Positions 48,227-56,641 of a DNA stretch of 64,000 bases are shown here, one piece after another. This DNA comes from an uncultured Eubacteriales bacterium. GTDB lineage: Bacteria > Bacillota > Clostridia > Oscillospirales > Oscillospiraceae. Where the stretch lies: assembly GCA_900549475.1 (NCBI GenBank), contig UROF01000009.1, forward strand, positions 31,171 through 95,170. The letters run 5' to 3'. Positions within the stretch are counted from its first letter, which is position 1; each line of letters begins with the position of its first letter. The notes under the pieces were generated by a model, which saw nothing but the letters and a program-made list of their open reading frames with translations, had not been told where the DNA came from and made no database searches. The position numbers and the translations under genes were made by a program.

Positions 48227-48502
48227 TTACTCCGCCACAGCGTCCTTCAGGGCCTTGCCGGCCTTGAACACGGGAACCTTGGAGGCAGGGATCTGGATCT
48301 CCTCCTTGGTCTTGGGGTTGCGGCCCACGCGGGCTTCCCGCTTCTTCACCTCAAAAGAGCCAAAGCCCACCAGCTGCACCTTCTCACCCTCGGTCAGGGC
48401 GCCGGCAATGGCCTCCAGCGCGGCGTTGACAGCAGCCTCGGAATCCTTCTTAGACAGGGCAGCCTTTTCTGCTACCGCATTGATCAGTTCAGCCTTATTC
48501 AT
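48227..48502 (-). CDS. hup: HU-family DNA-binding protein
   Basis: A 91-residue nucleoid protein: MNKAELINAVAEKAALSKKDSEAAVNAAL, GFGSFEVKKREARVGRNPKT (DNA-binding arm with the conserved RNP) and IPASKVPVFKAGKALKDAV. The ATG at 48502 follows AAAGGAG. It has its own promoter and terminator. Confidence 0.97.
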   Translation of the reverse strand: MNKAELINAVAEKAALSKKDSEAAVNAALEAIAGALTEGEKVQLVGFGSFEVKKREARVGRNPKTKEEIQIPASKVPVFKAGKALKDAVAE

Positions 48503-48569
48503 TGTGAAATGTTCTCCTTTACCATTTCTTTTGTCAAGGGCAGCGCCCTGTTTTACAATATGCACAACT

Positions 48570-48598
48570 AATCTATCATACTTTTTCCTCAGTTGCAA
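48570..48598 (-). promoter_or_regulatory. hup promoter
   Basis: Minus strand: TTGCAA (48593-48598), 17-nt spacer, TAGATT (48570-48575). Confidence 0.75.
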
Positions 48599-48657
48599 GG
48601 ATTTTATCCGTGAAAAGTATGAATCTACCGAAAAAAGTGGGACTCTTTAGGACAAAA

Positions 48658-50265
48658 TCAGCGGATTCGCAGGATAGCGGCGATCTTATCGCCCTTGGGG
48701 ATCATCTTCAGATCCTCCCGGGTAATGAGCCGCAGAGCCAGCACCAGGATCAGGTATACGACCACTGCAGCGCCGATCGCCACCAATGTAGCCAGGCTCT
48801 CCTTGACATAGCCGCCGGTAAACAGGCGGGCACACAGGCCATGGACAGCCCATGCGGTGGCTCCCATAATGGCAGAGGCCAGAAGAGGCTTTACGAATAT
48901 CTTCAGGTAGTTGGGCTTATCCTCCAGCAGCCGCCAGACGATGACCAGATTCACCAGAGCGATCAGGCCGTAGCACACCAGAGTGCCGATGGGAGCGCCC
49001 TTGATGTTGATGTCAGGATTCCCCACCAGCACATAGTTGATACCCACCTTGACAGCGCCGCCCAAAAGCATGGTATAGATAGGCAGCTGCACCTTGCCGT
49101 GGGCCTGCATGATGGAGTTGGTCAGCAGCATCACGCACACGAAAATGGAGGCAACACCCAGCAGCTGCAGGTGATACGTAGCGGCAGCCGCCGCCTCCGC
49201 CTGGGCGGGATAGAGCAGCTGCAGGATAGGGCCTGCCAGCACCGACAGCCCCACACCGGCAGGGATCGCCAGCATGGCGATGAGCCGGAAACTGGTGGTG
49301 ACCACCCGGTTGATCTCCCCATGCTCATTCCGAGCCACGGCCACGGAAATGGCGGGGATCAGGCTGACCGCCACGGCGGGCAGGAAGGAGGCAGGCAGGT
49401 TAAAGAGGGTGCTGGAGAAGGTGTACTGTCCATAGAGGGCGGCAGCTTCCTTCTCCGCCAGGCCCAGGACGTTCTGGAGCTGTCCCAGGATGATGGTCTG
49501 ATCCAGAAGGTTCAGAAGGCTCATACCCGCCTGACCGATGGTGATGGGGATACCCAGCCACAAAAGGCGTTTGAGGATGGTGCTGTAGCTCTGAGGGGTA
49601 TCGCTGCCCCAGAGGATGGGGCCCCGATGACGGCGATAGTTGATGATCATGTAGAGCATAGCCAGTACCGTACCGGCGCTGACGCCCACAATAGCGCCGG
49701 CGGCACCGATCTCCAGAGGTTTCCCCATCTGGATGATGTACCAAGCCAGAGGCAGTCCGATCAGGAGCTTGAAAAAGGCCTCGATAAACTGGGATACGGC
49801 CGTGGGCACCATGTTCTGCCGGCCCTGGGCAAAGCCCCGGTAGGCGCACATGATGGACACGCAGATCACCGACACGCCCAGGGCCTTGATAGGCCAGTAG
49901 GCCATGGAGTTGTTCATAAGGTCCGCCAGCTCTTCGGTGAAAATGAGCATGGCGGCGGTGCCCACAGCGCCTACGGCCACAAAGAGGCCCATGGCGGTGT
50001 TGAAGCAGCGGCGCATCTGATTGCGCCGGCCAGTGGCATTGGCCTCGCTGATCAGCTTGCTCAAAGCCAGAGGCAGTCCGGCGGTGGACAGCGTCAGCAG
50101 GAAAGCGTAGATGTTGTAGGCGCTCATGAAATGGGTGACGCCTTCATCCCCCAGGATGTTATTCAGAGGGATTTTGTACAGGGCGCCGCAGATCTTGACA
50201 AATACGGTGGAAATCGCCATCACCGTAACGCCGCCCATAAAGGACTGTTTCTTTTCTTTGGACAT
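48658..50265 (-). CDS. MOP-superfamily flippase, SpoVB-like polysaccharide/lipid exporter
   Basis: A 535-residue membrane protein with about 14 helices and the MATE/MOP signature near the N-terminus (SFMGGVTVMAISTVFVKICGALYKIPLNNILGDEG). It groups with SpoVB/MurJ-type flippases that move undecaprenyl-linked precursors, e.g. for spore cortex peptidoglycan. It is the last gene of the long minus-strand run beginning at recJ. Confidence 0.9.
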   Translation of the reverse strand: MSKEKKQSFMGGVTVMAISTVFVKICGALYKIPLNNILGDEGVTHFMSAYNIYAFLLTLSTAGLPLALSKLISEANATGRRNQMRRCFNTAMGLFVAVGAVGTAAMLIFTEELADLMNNSMAYWPIKALGVSVICVSIMCAYRGFAQGRQNMVPTAVSQFIEAFFKLLIGLPLAWYIIQMGKPLEIGAAGAIVGVSAGTVLAMLYMIINYRRHRGPILWGSDTPQSYSTILKRLLWLGIPITIGQAGMSLLNLLDQTIILGQLQNVLGLAEKEAAALYGQYTFSSTLFNLPASFLPAVAVSLIPAISVAVARNEHGEINRVVTTSFRLIAMLAIPAGVGLSVLAGPILQLLYPAQAEAAAAATYHLQLLGVASIFVCVMLLTNSIMQAHGKVQLPIYTMLLGGAVKVGINYVLVGNPDINIKGAPIGTLVCYGLIALVNLVIVWRLLEDKPNYLKIFVKPLLASAIMGATAWAVHGLCARLFTGGYVKESLATLVAIGAAVVVYLILVLALRLITREDLKMIPKGDKIAAILRIR

Positions 50266-50365
50266 GGAATAACCTCTTCATTGCTCGTATTAGGCGGCAC
50301 AGCCCCCAGGAAAGTATACGACCTATCCCGGCCGGTCATGCCTGCCTTGGATTGTGAGACGGCGC

Positions 50366-50782
50366 TTACAGACGGCTCAGAGGCTGACCGCACTCCTGAC
50401 AGTAGACGTTTGTGGCGGCGTTTTCCGCTCCGCACACATCGCAGAACAGGGCGCCCTTGAGAATCTTCAGCTCCCGCTGGGCATCCTTCAGATCCCGGTT
50501 CAGGGCGTCCAGCCGCTCCAGGATGGCCTGGAGCTCATCGCTGTCGGAGGGGTTGCCCTGATGGGTGGCATACACCAGCGACCCGGCGGAGCGCAGCTGG
50601 CGGTCGATCTCCCCCTTCAGCTCCCGGATGGTACCCCGCAGCTTGGCGCAGGCCAGGGTCTCCTCCGCCTTCTGTCCCACAATGGCGGCGCCGGTCTTGG
50701 CGGCCTCCGCCGCGCCGGCGGCGGTGGTTTTGGTCCGGTGCAGCAGCCGGTCCCACAGTTCTTTATCAAATCGAATGGCCAT
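50366..50782 (-). CDS. Zinc-ribbon protein of unknown function
   Basis: A 138-residue protein: a helical/coiled-coil N-terminal part (about 1-105, KLRGTIRELKGEIDRQL and LQAILERLDALNRDLKDAQREL) and a C-terminal zinc ribbon (CDVCGAENAATNVYCQECGQPL). It lies between the SpoVB-like and uridine-kinase-like genes. No function can be assigned. Confidence 0.8.
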   Translation of the reverse strand: MAIRFDKELWDRLLHRTKTTAAGAAEAAKTGAAIVGQKAEETLACAKLRGTIRELKGEIDRQLRSAGSLVYATHQGNPSDSDELQAILERLDALNRDLKDAQRELKILKGALFCDVCGAENAATNVYCQECGQPLSRL

Positions 50783-50820
50783 AATCGGATTCCTCCCTCA
50801 TGTTCTGCCCTCAGCGGGCC

Positions 50821-51759
50821 TTAATCGTCGTAAATTCCGCCGCCGATAAACTCCCGGATCAGGGAGTCCGGCTCTACATATTTCTCATCCAGCTCCATGA
50901 ACTTGGGATAGGCCTCCAGCAAATGGCCGATCTCCTCATAGCGCTCCATCTCCGGCGTCAGCTGTTCAAAGAGAGGCAGGGCGAAGTTCTTGATGACGCT
51001 GACCTCATAGGGCAGGGAGCTGTCGAACTGGATATCTGCGTTGTCCTTGAAGGGGGAAATATAGAGCTTCTCTCCCCGGCGGACGTTGGCCCACATCTTG
51101 ATGGTGACGGAGGGCTCCCAGGCACGGAACTTGGCGTCCCGGACGGTGCGCCGGGCCAGACGCATCCAGGTACCCTTGAACACCACCTTGCCGCTCTCAT
51201 CCACCACGTTGGAACGGGCGGAGATATAGACCTTCATGGCGTTGGGGTTCTTGCCGGTGATGATATCGTTGAGGGCGTGGATACCCTCGAAAATAGCGAT
51301 CTCATCCTTGCCCAGCCGCAGGGGGCTGCTCTTGATGGCCGAGCGCATCTGCCGGGCAAACTCAAACTTGGGGATGTGGATCTTCTCCCCCTGGTCCAGC
51401 ATCTTGAAGTGGCGGTTGAGCAGATCCATATCCAGGCAGAAGGGAGACTCATAGTCGATAAGGCCCTCCCGGTTCCGGGGAGCTGTCTCCGGGTCCACCG
51501 TCTGGAAGTAGTTGTCCATGGAGATGGCGTGGGACTGGATGCCCATCTCCTCCAGCTTGGCCTCGATCTTCTTGGCCGTGGTGGTCTTGCCGCTTCCGGA
51601 AGGTCCGGAGAGCAGCACGATCCGGGACTTGGTCCGGTTTTCCGCAATACGGCGGGCTGCCGCTTCGATCTTCTTATTATACGCCGCGTCACACTCTTCC
51701 ACGAACCCCTTGGGGTCGCTGCAGACGGCTTCGTTGATCTCTTTCAGGGAATACGCCAT
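50821..51759 (-). CDS. Uridine-kinase-like P-loop nucleoside kinase
   Basis: A 312-residue protein. Walker A is LLSGPSGSGKTTTAKKIEAKL (about 49-69). SMDNYF and DYESPFCLDMDLL are the uridine kinase/phosphoribulokinase pattern. IFEGIHALND follows, with a C-terminal extension beyond the usual near-210-residue Udk length. The ATG at 51759 follows AAGGAG. Longer than canonical Udk, so the true substrate may differ. Confidence 0.87.
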   Translation of the reverse strand: MAYSLKEINEAVCSDPKGFVEECDAAYNKKIEAAARRIAENRTKSRIVLLSGPSGSGKTTTAKKIEAKLEEMGIQSHAISMDNYFQTVDPETAPRNREGLIDYESPFCLDMDLLNRHFKMLDQGEKIHIPKFEFARQMRSAIKSSPLRLGKDEIAIFEGIHALNDIITGKNPNAMKVYISARSNVVDESGKVVFKGTWMRLARRTVRDAKFRAWEPSVTIKMWANVRRGEKLYISPFKDNADIQFDSSLPYEVSVIKNFALPLFEQLTPEMERYEEIGHLLEAYPKFMELDEKYVEPDSLIREFIGGGIYDD

Positions 51760-51788
51760 AGCATGCTCCTTTCTTCCGGGACGGGGCT

Positions 51789-53270
51789 TCACCCCATCTG
51801 CTCATAGAATGCCCGGAAAGCGCGCTGATTTTCCGCGATCTTCTCCGGACGCTGCATATACTCCTGGGGGAACTTGCAGTTGAATGCCCGCTCGATCCGG
51901 TCCCGGGCGGGGCTGACCATTTTGGTGGAGCCGCCGGCCCCCAGGCTGAGGATGGAGTGGAGTTCCTCCATAATGAAAATGTTGTACCATCCCTCGCCGC
52001 CATTCTGGCACCAGCCCGTATTCTCAAAGCTGCCGGACTGGTACTTCTGCCGGTAGAGGTAATAGGGGGCAAAGCCGCCGGCACGCAGAGCGCCGTTGGC
52101 GTAGTCCAGCATCTCCCCCACCTCGTCCACGGTGGGGATGCGGGTACCCTCCAGGGTGATGCGGCTTCCCTTTTTGAGGCTGAGGGTATGGACGGTGATG
52201 TTGTCGGTGCCGAAGGCCATCACCTCGTCCAGGCTCCGCCGGAACCCCTCCGGTGTGTCCTCCGGAAGCCCGGCGATCAGGTCCATATTCACGTGGGGGA
52301 AGCCCATGGCGGTCACCAGGGCCATTACCTCACGGATCTGATCCGCTGTGTGACGGCGGCCGATGGCCCGGAGCACGTGCTCCTCCATGGTCTGGGGGTT
52401 GACACTGACCCGGCTGACGCCGTGGCGGCGCAGCACCTCCAGCTTCTCGCGGGTGATGGTGTCCGGCCTTCCGGCCTCCACGGTGGTCTCCACCGAGGCG
52501 CTCATATCAAAGGCCGACTCCACTGCGGTGAGAAGCCGGTCCATCTGGGGAGCGGTGAGGGTGGTAGGCGTACCGCCGCCCATGTAGAAGGAGCGGACCC
52601 GCAGGCCCAGGTCCTTCACCAGGGCCGCGGCGGCCTCGATCTCCCGGCCCAGGGCCTCCAGATAGGGCTCCACCAGGTGGAAGGATTTCTCTACGCTGTT
52701 GCTGACAAAGCTGCAGTAGGCGCAGCGGGTGGGGCAAAAGGGGATGCAGATGTAGAGGGAGATGTCCTTCTCCTCCAGCAGGGCCTCCGCCCGCTGGGCC
52801 GCCAGAGCCGCGTCCATACAGAGCCGGGCGCGCTGGGGGGTGACAAAGTAGATCTCCTCCAGGGCATGCTCCGCCTCCTCAGGGGTACGGCCCTGCTCCA
52901 GCAGTTCCGCAGCCACCTTGGCCGGACGGATACCGGTGAGGCTGCCCCAGGGGGGCGTGATGCCGGTGACCGCCTTGGCAGCCCGGAAAAAGCACATCCC
53001 GATACCCCGGCGACGCTGGCCTTCCCGGGCATAGTCGTTCCCGGAGAGGTCCACGGTAATGCTGGCCGGAGCGGATACGCCGTCCCAGCCCAGCTCCACA
53101 GTGACCTGGCACTGGTCCCCCTCCTCCCGGAGGGTGATCACTGCCCAGCGCTGGTCATTTTCCCGATCCACCGGCTCATATACCGGCCGTTCCTGAGGAA
53201 ACAGGGCCAGCAGGCTCTGCTCCACTACATATTTATATTCGTGGTCGCTGCCCCGAATTTCCAACTTCAT
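51789..53270 (-). CDS. hemZ: HemZ-like oxygen-independent coproporphyrinogen III dehydrogenase (radical SAM)
   Basis: A 493-residue radical SAM protein. After a variable N-terminal domain (1-about 165), the CxxxCxxC cluster motif is CIPFCPTRCAYCSF. SFYMGGGTPTTL and ETTVEAGRPDTI follow, as in HemN/HemZ. It would oxidise coproporphyrinogen III to protoporphyrinogen IX or serve as a HemW-like heme chaperone. The ATG overlaps the upstream hydrolase gene by 4 bp. Confidence 0.9.
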   Translation of the reverse strand: MKLEIRGSDHEYKYVVEQSLLALFPQERPVYEPVDRENDQRWAVITLREEGDQCQVTVELGWDGVSAPASITVDLSGNDYAREGQRRRGIGMCFFRAAKAVTGITPPWGSLTGIRPAKVAAELLEQGRTPEEAEHALEEIYFVTPQRARLCMDAALAAQRAEALLEEKDISLYICIPFCPTRCAYCSFVSNSVEKSFHLVEPYLEALGREIEAAAALVKDLGLRVRSFYMGGGTPTTLTAPQMDRLLTAVESAFDMSASVETTVEAGRPDTITREKLEVLRRHGVSRVSVNPQTMEEHVLRAIGRRHTADQIREVMALVTAMGFPHVNMDLIAGLPEDTPEGFRRSLDEVMAFGTDNITVHTLSLKKGSRITLEGTRIPTVDEVGEMLDYANGALRAGGFAPYYLYRQKYQSGSFENTGWCQNGGEGWYNIFIMEELHSILSLGAGGSTKMVSPARDRIERAFNCKFPQEYMQRPEKIAENQRAFRAFYEQMG

Positions 53271-53887
53271 CCTTCCACCGCCTGACGCATATAGCTGTTA
53301 TCCTGGCGCTCCCGCTCCAGGGTAGAGGCGCCACCGTGGCCGGGGCAGACCTTGTAGTCCCCTTCCAGGCGGTACAGCCGTGCCAGAGAGGCCATCAGCG
53401 CCTCACCGCTGCCGCCGGGCAGGTCCCAACGGCCGCAGGTACCGGCAAACAGGGTATCGCCGGAGAGCATCACATCATCCACCAGCAGTGTCACCGATCC
53501 GGCGGAGTGGCCGGGGGTATCCAGCACATGGAACGTAAGGCTGCCCAGAGCCACCGTATCCCCCTCCCCATAGGTCCGCTGGTTTTTCCCCTTGTGGGGC
53601 ATATGGTAGCGGTCCTTCAGGTCATCCGCCGGGCACAGCTCCTTTTCATGGATATACACCGGCAGATCGGGATAGACCTCCAGCAGCGCAGGGATGGCCC
53701 GCACATGGTCATAGTGGCCGTGGGTCAGGAGGATCATCTCCGGCGTGAGGCCGCTGCGGCGGATCATATCCAGCACCCGTTCCGGTGATCCGCCGGGGTC
53801 CACCACCGCACATACACCGGCTGTTTCATCGCCGATGAGGTAACAGTTGGTCATCAGAGGGGCTACCTCTATGGTATCAAAGTACAT
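53267..53887 (-). CDS. MBL-fold metallo-hydrolase
   Basis: A 206-residue glyoxalase-II-like hydrolase. The dinuclear metal motif is THGHYDHVRA (HxHxDH, about 79-86). DTPGHSAGSV, SGDTLFAGTCGRWDLPGG and CPGHGG supply the other ligands. The ATG at 53887 follows AAGGAG. It is conserved upstream of hemZ in Clostridia as YqgX-like hydrolases; the substrate may be a hydroxyacyl thioester. Confidence 0.92.
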   Translation of the reverse strand: MYFDTIEVAPLMTNCYLIGDETAGVCAVVDPGGSPERVLDMIRRSGLTPEMILLTHGHYDHVRAIPALLEVYPDLPVYIHEKELCPADDLKDRYHMPHKGKNQRTYGEGDTVALGSLTFHVLDTPGHSAGSVTLLVDDVMLSGDTLFAGTCGRWDLPGGSGEALMASLARLYRLEGDYKVCPGHGGASTLERERQDNSYMRQAVEG

Positions 53888-53939
53888 CGTATTGCTCCTT
53901 ATCCTTTTTTGGCGGGGCCGGGCAGACCCCGCAGCCTCC

Positions 53940-54380
53940 CTATGCCTCGGTATCAAAAATAATCGTCACCGGGCCCTCGTTCTCAGAGGTCACCAGCATA
54001 TCAGCGCCGAATTCCCCGTGCTCCACGGTAAAGCCCCGCTCCCGGCACCGGGCCATAAAGGCTTCATACAGGGGGACCGCCAGATCCGGCTTGGCCGCAC
54101 CGGTAAAGCCCGGGCGGCGGCTGGAGGTGTCGGCGTAGAGAGTGAACTGGGAGATCACCAGGATGCTCCCCCCCACCTGCTCCAAGTTCAGATTCATCTT
54201 GTCGTTTTCATCCCGGAAGATCCGCAGGTTGCACACCTTATCCGCCAGCTTCAGGGCCACTTCCTCCGTGTCGTTATGGCCCACGCCCAGAAGAATCAGG
54301 TAGCCTTGGCCGATGGCACCGTTGACCTTACCGTCAATGGTGACGGAGGCGGAACGGACCCGTGTCAGAACTGCTCTCAT
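53940..54380 (-). CDS. dtd: D-aminoacyl-tRNA deacylase
   Basis: A 146-residue protein that removes D-amino acids (and Gly from tRNA-Ala) from mischarged tRNAs. The active-site motifs SQFTLYAD and NEGPVTIIFDT (GP pair) are intact, and MRAVLTRVRSASVTIDGK is the typical N-terminus. It follows relA with a 32-bp gap, the common Firmicutes arrangement. Confidence 0.96.
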   Translation of the reverse strand: MRAVLTRVRSASVTIDGKVNGAIGQGYLILLGVGHNDTEEVALKLADKVCNLRIFRDENDKMNLNLEQVGGSILVISQFTLYADTSSRRPGFTGAAKPDLAVPLYEAFMARCRERGFTVEHGEFGADMLVTSENEGPVTIIFDTEA

Positions 54381-54412
54381 AGTTGATTTCCTTTCCCGGT
54401 ACTCACCCGGCA

Positions 54413-56641
54413 TCAGCCCGCCGGACGGTTGACCTTCATGACGCTGGAGATCTGGTGGAGCTTGCGCATCACCTGATCCAGCTGTTTGGCGTCCGTGACG
54501 TTGATGGTGATATAGAAGATGGCAAAGCCGTCCGCAGTGGAATGGACATTCATGCTGGAGACATTGACCTTGCTGGAGCTGAGGACAGTGGAGATATCCA
54601 CCAGAAGGTTGGCACGGTCCTTGCAGACCACCTCCAGGGAGGTAGCATAGGACTCATTGATATCCTCGCCCCAGGAGACCTTGATCCACCGGCCTTCATC
54701 ACCGGCACTGCGGCGGCTGGGGTCGGCATTGGGGCAGTCTTTGCGGTGGACACTGACGCCGTAGCCTCTGGTGATAAAGCCGACGATCTCGTCGCCGGGT
54801 ACCGGCGTGCAGCATTTGGAGAACTTTACCAGGCAGTTGGAGAGGCCCTCCACCACGATGCCTTTTTCGCTCTTGACCCGCTTGGGAGCGGCCGTCTTTG
54901 CCTCGCTGGCCTCCTTGGCCGCCTTCGCCGCGGCGGCAGCCTCCGCCGCCGCTTTTTCCACAGCGGCAGCCTTGGACATGTGGATCAGTTCATCCCGGAT
55001 GCGGTTGACGGCCTTCAGGGAGGTATAACCGCCGTAACCAATGGCGGCATACATCTCATCCAGGCTCTTGAAGCCCACCCGCTTGAGGATGGCGGGCAGC
55101 ACATCCGGCGGCGTGATCTGGCTCATAGTCAGCCCCGCGTGCTTGAGCTCCGCCTCAAAGGAGGCGCGGCCCTGGGCAATGTTCTCCTCTTTGCGCTCCT
55201 TCTTGAACCACTGGCGGATCTTGCTGCGGGCCTCGCTGCTCTTGGCGATCTTCACCCAGTCCCGGCTGGGGCCGTGGGCGGATTTGGAGGTATTGATCTC
55301 CACAATGTCGCCGTTGTGGAGCACATAGTCAAAGCCCACCATCCGGCCGTTGACCTTGGCCCCCACCATGGTGTTGCCGATGGCGGAGTGGATGGAGTAA
55401 GCAAAGTCGATGGGAGTGGCGCCGGCAGGCAGGTTAATCACATCGCCCCGGGGGGTGAACACGAACACCTCGTCGGCAAACATGTCGATCTTCAGGCTGT
55501 GGATAAAGTCCTCGGCATCAGCGTCCTCCTGGTTCTCCAGCAGGCGGCGGATCCACTCATAGGTCTGCTCACCGCCCTCCTTGTTGATGCCCTGCTTATA
55601 TTTCCAGTGGGCCGCCACGCCGTATTCCGCAATGGCGTGCATTTCGTAGGTGCGGATCTGCACCTCGAAGGGGATGCCCGCATCGCCGATGACGGTGGTG
55701 TGGAGGCTCTGATACATGTTGGGCTTGGGGGTGGCGATATAGTCCTTGAACCGGCCCAGGATAGGCTTATACAGGTCATGGATCACGCCCAGCACGTTGT
55801 AGCAGTCCGCCACTGTTTCCACCAGCACCCGGAACGCGAAGAGGTCATAGACCTCCTCCATGCTCTTGTCCTGGGTATACATCTTGCGGTAGATGCTGTA
55901 GGGGTGCTTCACCCGGCCATAGACCGTGGTGTTCTGGATGCCCATTTCTGTCAGGCGCTGGGTGATCTGCTCCTGGACGGAACTCATAAACTCCGCATGC
56001 TCAGCGCTTTCCGCCTCCAGCTTGCTGACGATCTCTTCGTAGCCCACCGGGTCCAGATATTTCAGCGACAGATCCTCCAGCTCCCACTTCACCTTCTGCA
56101 TACCGAGGCGGTGGGCGATGGGGGCGTAGATCTCCATGGTCTCAAAGGCCTTTTTCTTCTGCTTTTCCGGCGTTTGATACTCCATGGTCCGCATATTGTG
56201 GAGCCGGTCGGCGATCTTGATGAGGATGACGCGGATATCCTTGCTCATGGCAAAGAGCATTTTCCGCAGGTTCTCCATCTGCTCCTCTTCCATGGTGCTG
56301 TACTGTACCCGGGTCAGCTTGGTGACGCCGTCTACAATATCAGCCACCGTGGGGCTGAAGCGCTTGGCGATATCCTCATAGGTGCTGTCGGTATCCTCAA
56401 TGCAGTCGTGAAGCAGAGCGGCGATAATGGACTCACTGTCCAGGCGCATTTCCGCCACGATCTGAGCCACCTGCAGGGGGTGGGTGATATAGGGCGTCCC
56501 ATCCCGCCGCAGCTGGGTGCCATGGTGTTCCTGGGCGTACTCGAAAGCCGCCCGTATCTGACTGAGGTCGGCAGAGATATTGTAGCCGCGGATGGTTTTT
56601 TCCAGATGTTCATAGAGCTGTTCTACCGTGGCCATCGTCAT
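54413..56641 (-). CDS. relA: Bifunctional (p)ppGpp synthetase/hydrolase
   Basis: A 742-residue RelA/SpoT homologue. The HD hydrolase domain (about 45-155) includes ITHPLQVA and ALLHDCIEDT. The synthetase domain (about 230-345) includes YDLFAFRVLVE and YQSLHTTV. TGS (about 395-455, VFTPRGDVINLPAGATPIDFAY), helical and zinc-finger regions, and ACT (about 665-740) follow. An intact HDxxED indicates hydrolase activity. Start is ATG 56641 (GGAG 4 nt upstream) or ATG 56635 (10 nt). It overlaps recJ by 4 bp. Confidence 0.96.
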   Translation of the reverse strand: MTMATVEQLYEHLEKTIRGYNISADLSQIRAAFEYAQEHHGTQLRRDGTPYITHPLQVAQIVAEMRLDSESIIAALLHDCIEDTDSTYEDIAKRFSPTVADIVDGVTKLTRVQYSTMEEEQMENLRKMLFAMSKDIRVILIKIADRLHNMRTMEYQTPEKQKKKAFETMEIYAPIAHRLGMQKVKWELEDLSLKYLDPVGYEEIVSKLEAESAEHAEFMSSVQEQITQRLTEMGIQNTTVYGRVKHPYSIYRKMYTQDKSMEEVYDLFAFRVLVETVADCYNVLGVIHDLYKPILGRFKDYIATPKPNMYQSLHTTVIGDAGIPFEVQIRTYEMHAIAEYGVAAHWKYKQGINKEGGEQTYEWIRRLLENQEDADAEDFIHSLKIDMFADEVFVFTPRGDVINLPAGATPIDFAYSIHSAIGNTMVGAKVNGRMVGFDYVLHNGDIVEINTSKSAHGPSRDWVKIAKSSEARSKIRQWFKKERKEENIAQGRASFEAELKHAGLTMSQITPPDVLPAILKRVGFKSLDEMYAAIGYGGYTSLKAVNRIRDELIHMSKAAAVEKAAAEAAAAAKAAKEASEAKTAAPKRVKSEKGIVVEGLSNCLVKFSKCCTPVPGDEIVGFITRGYGVSVHRKDCPNADPSRRSAGDEGRWIKVSWGEDINESYATSLEVVCKDRANLLVDISTVLSSSKVNVSSMNVHSTADGFAIFYITINVTDAKQLDQVMRKLHQISSVMKVNRPAG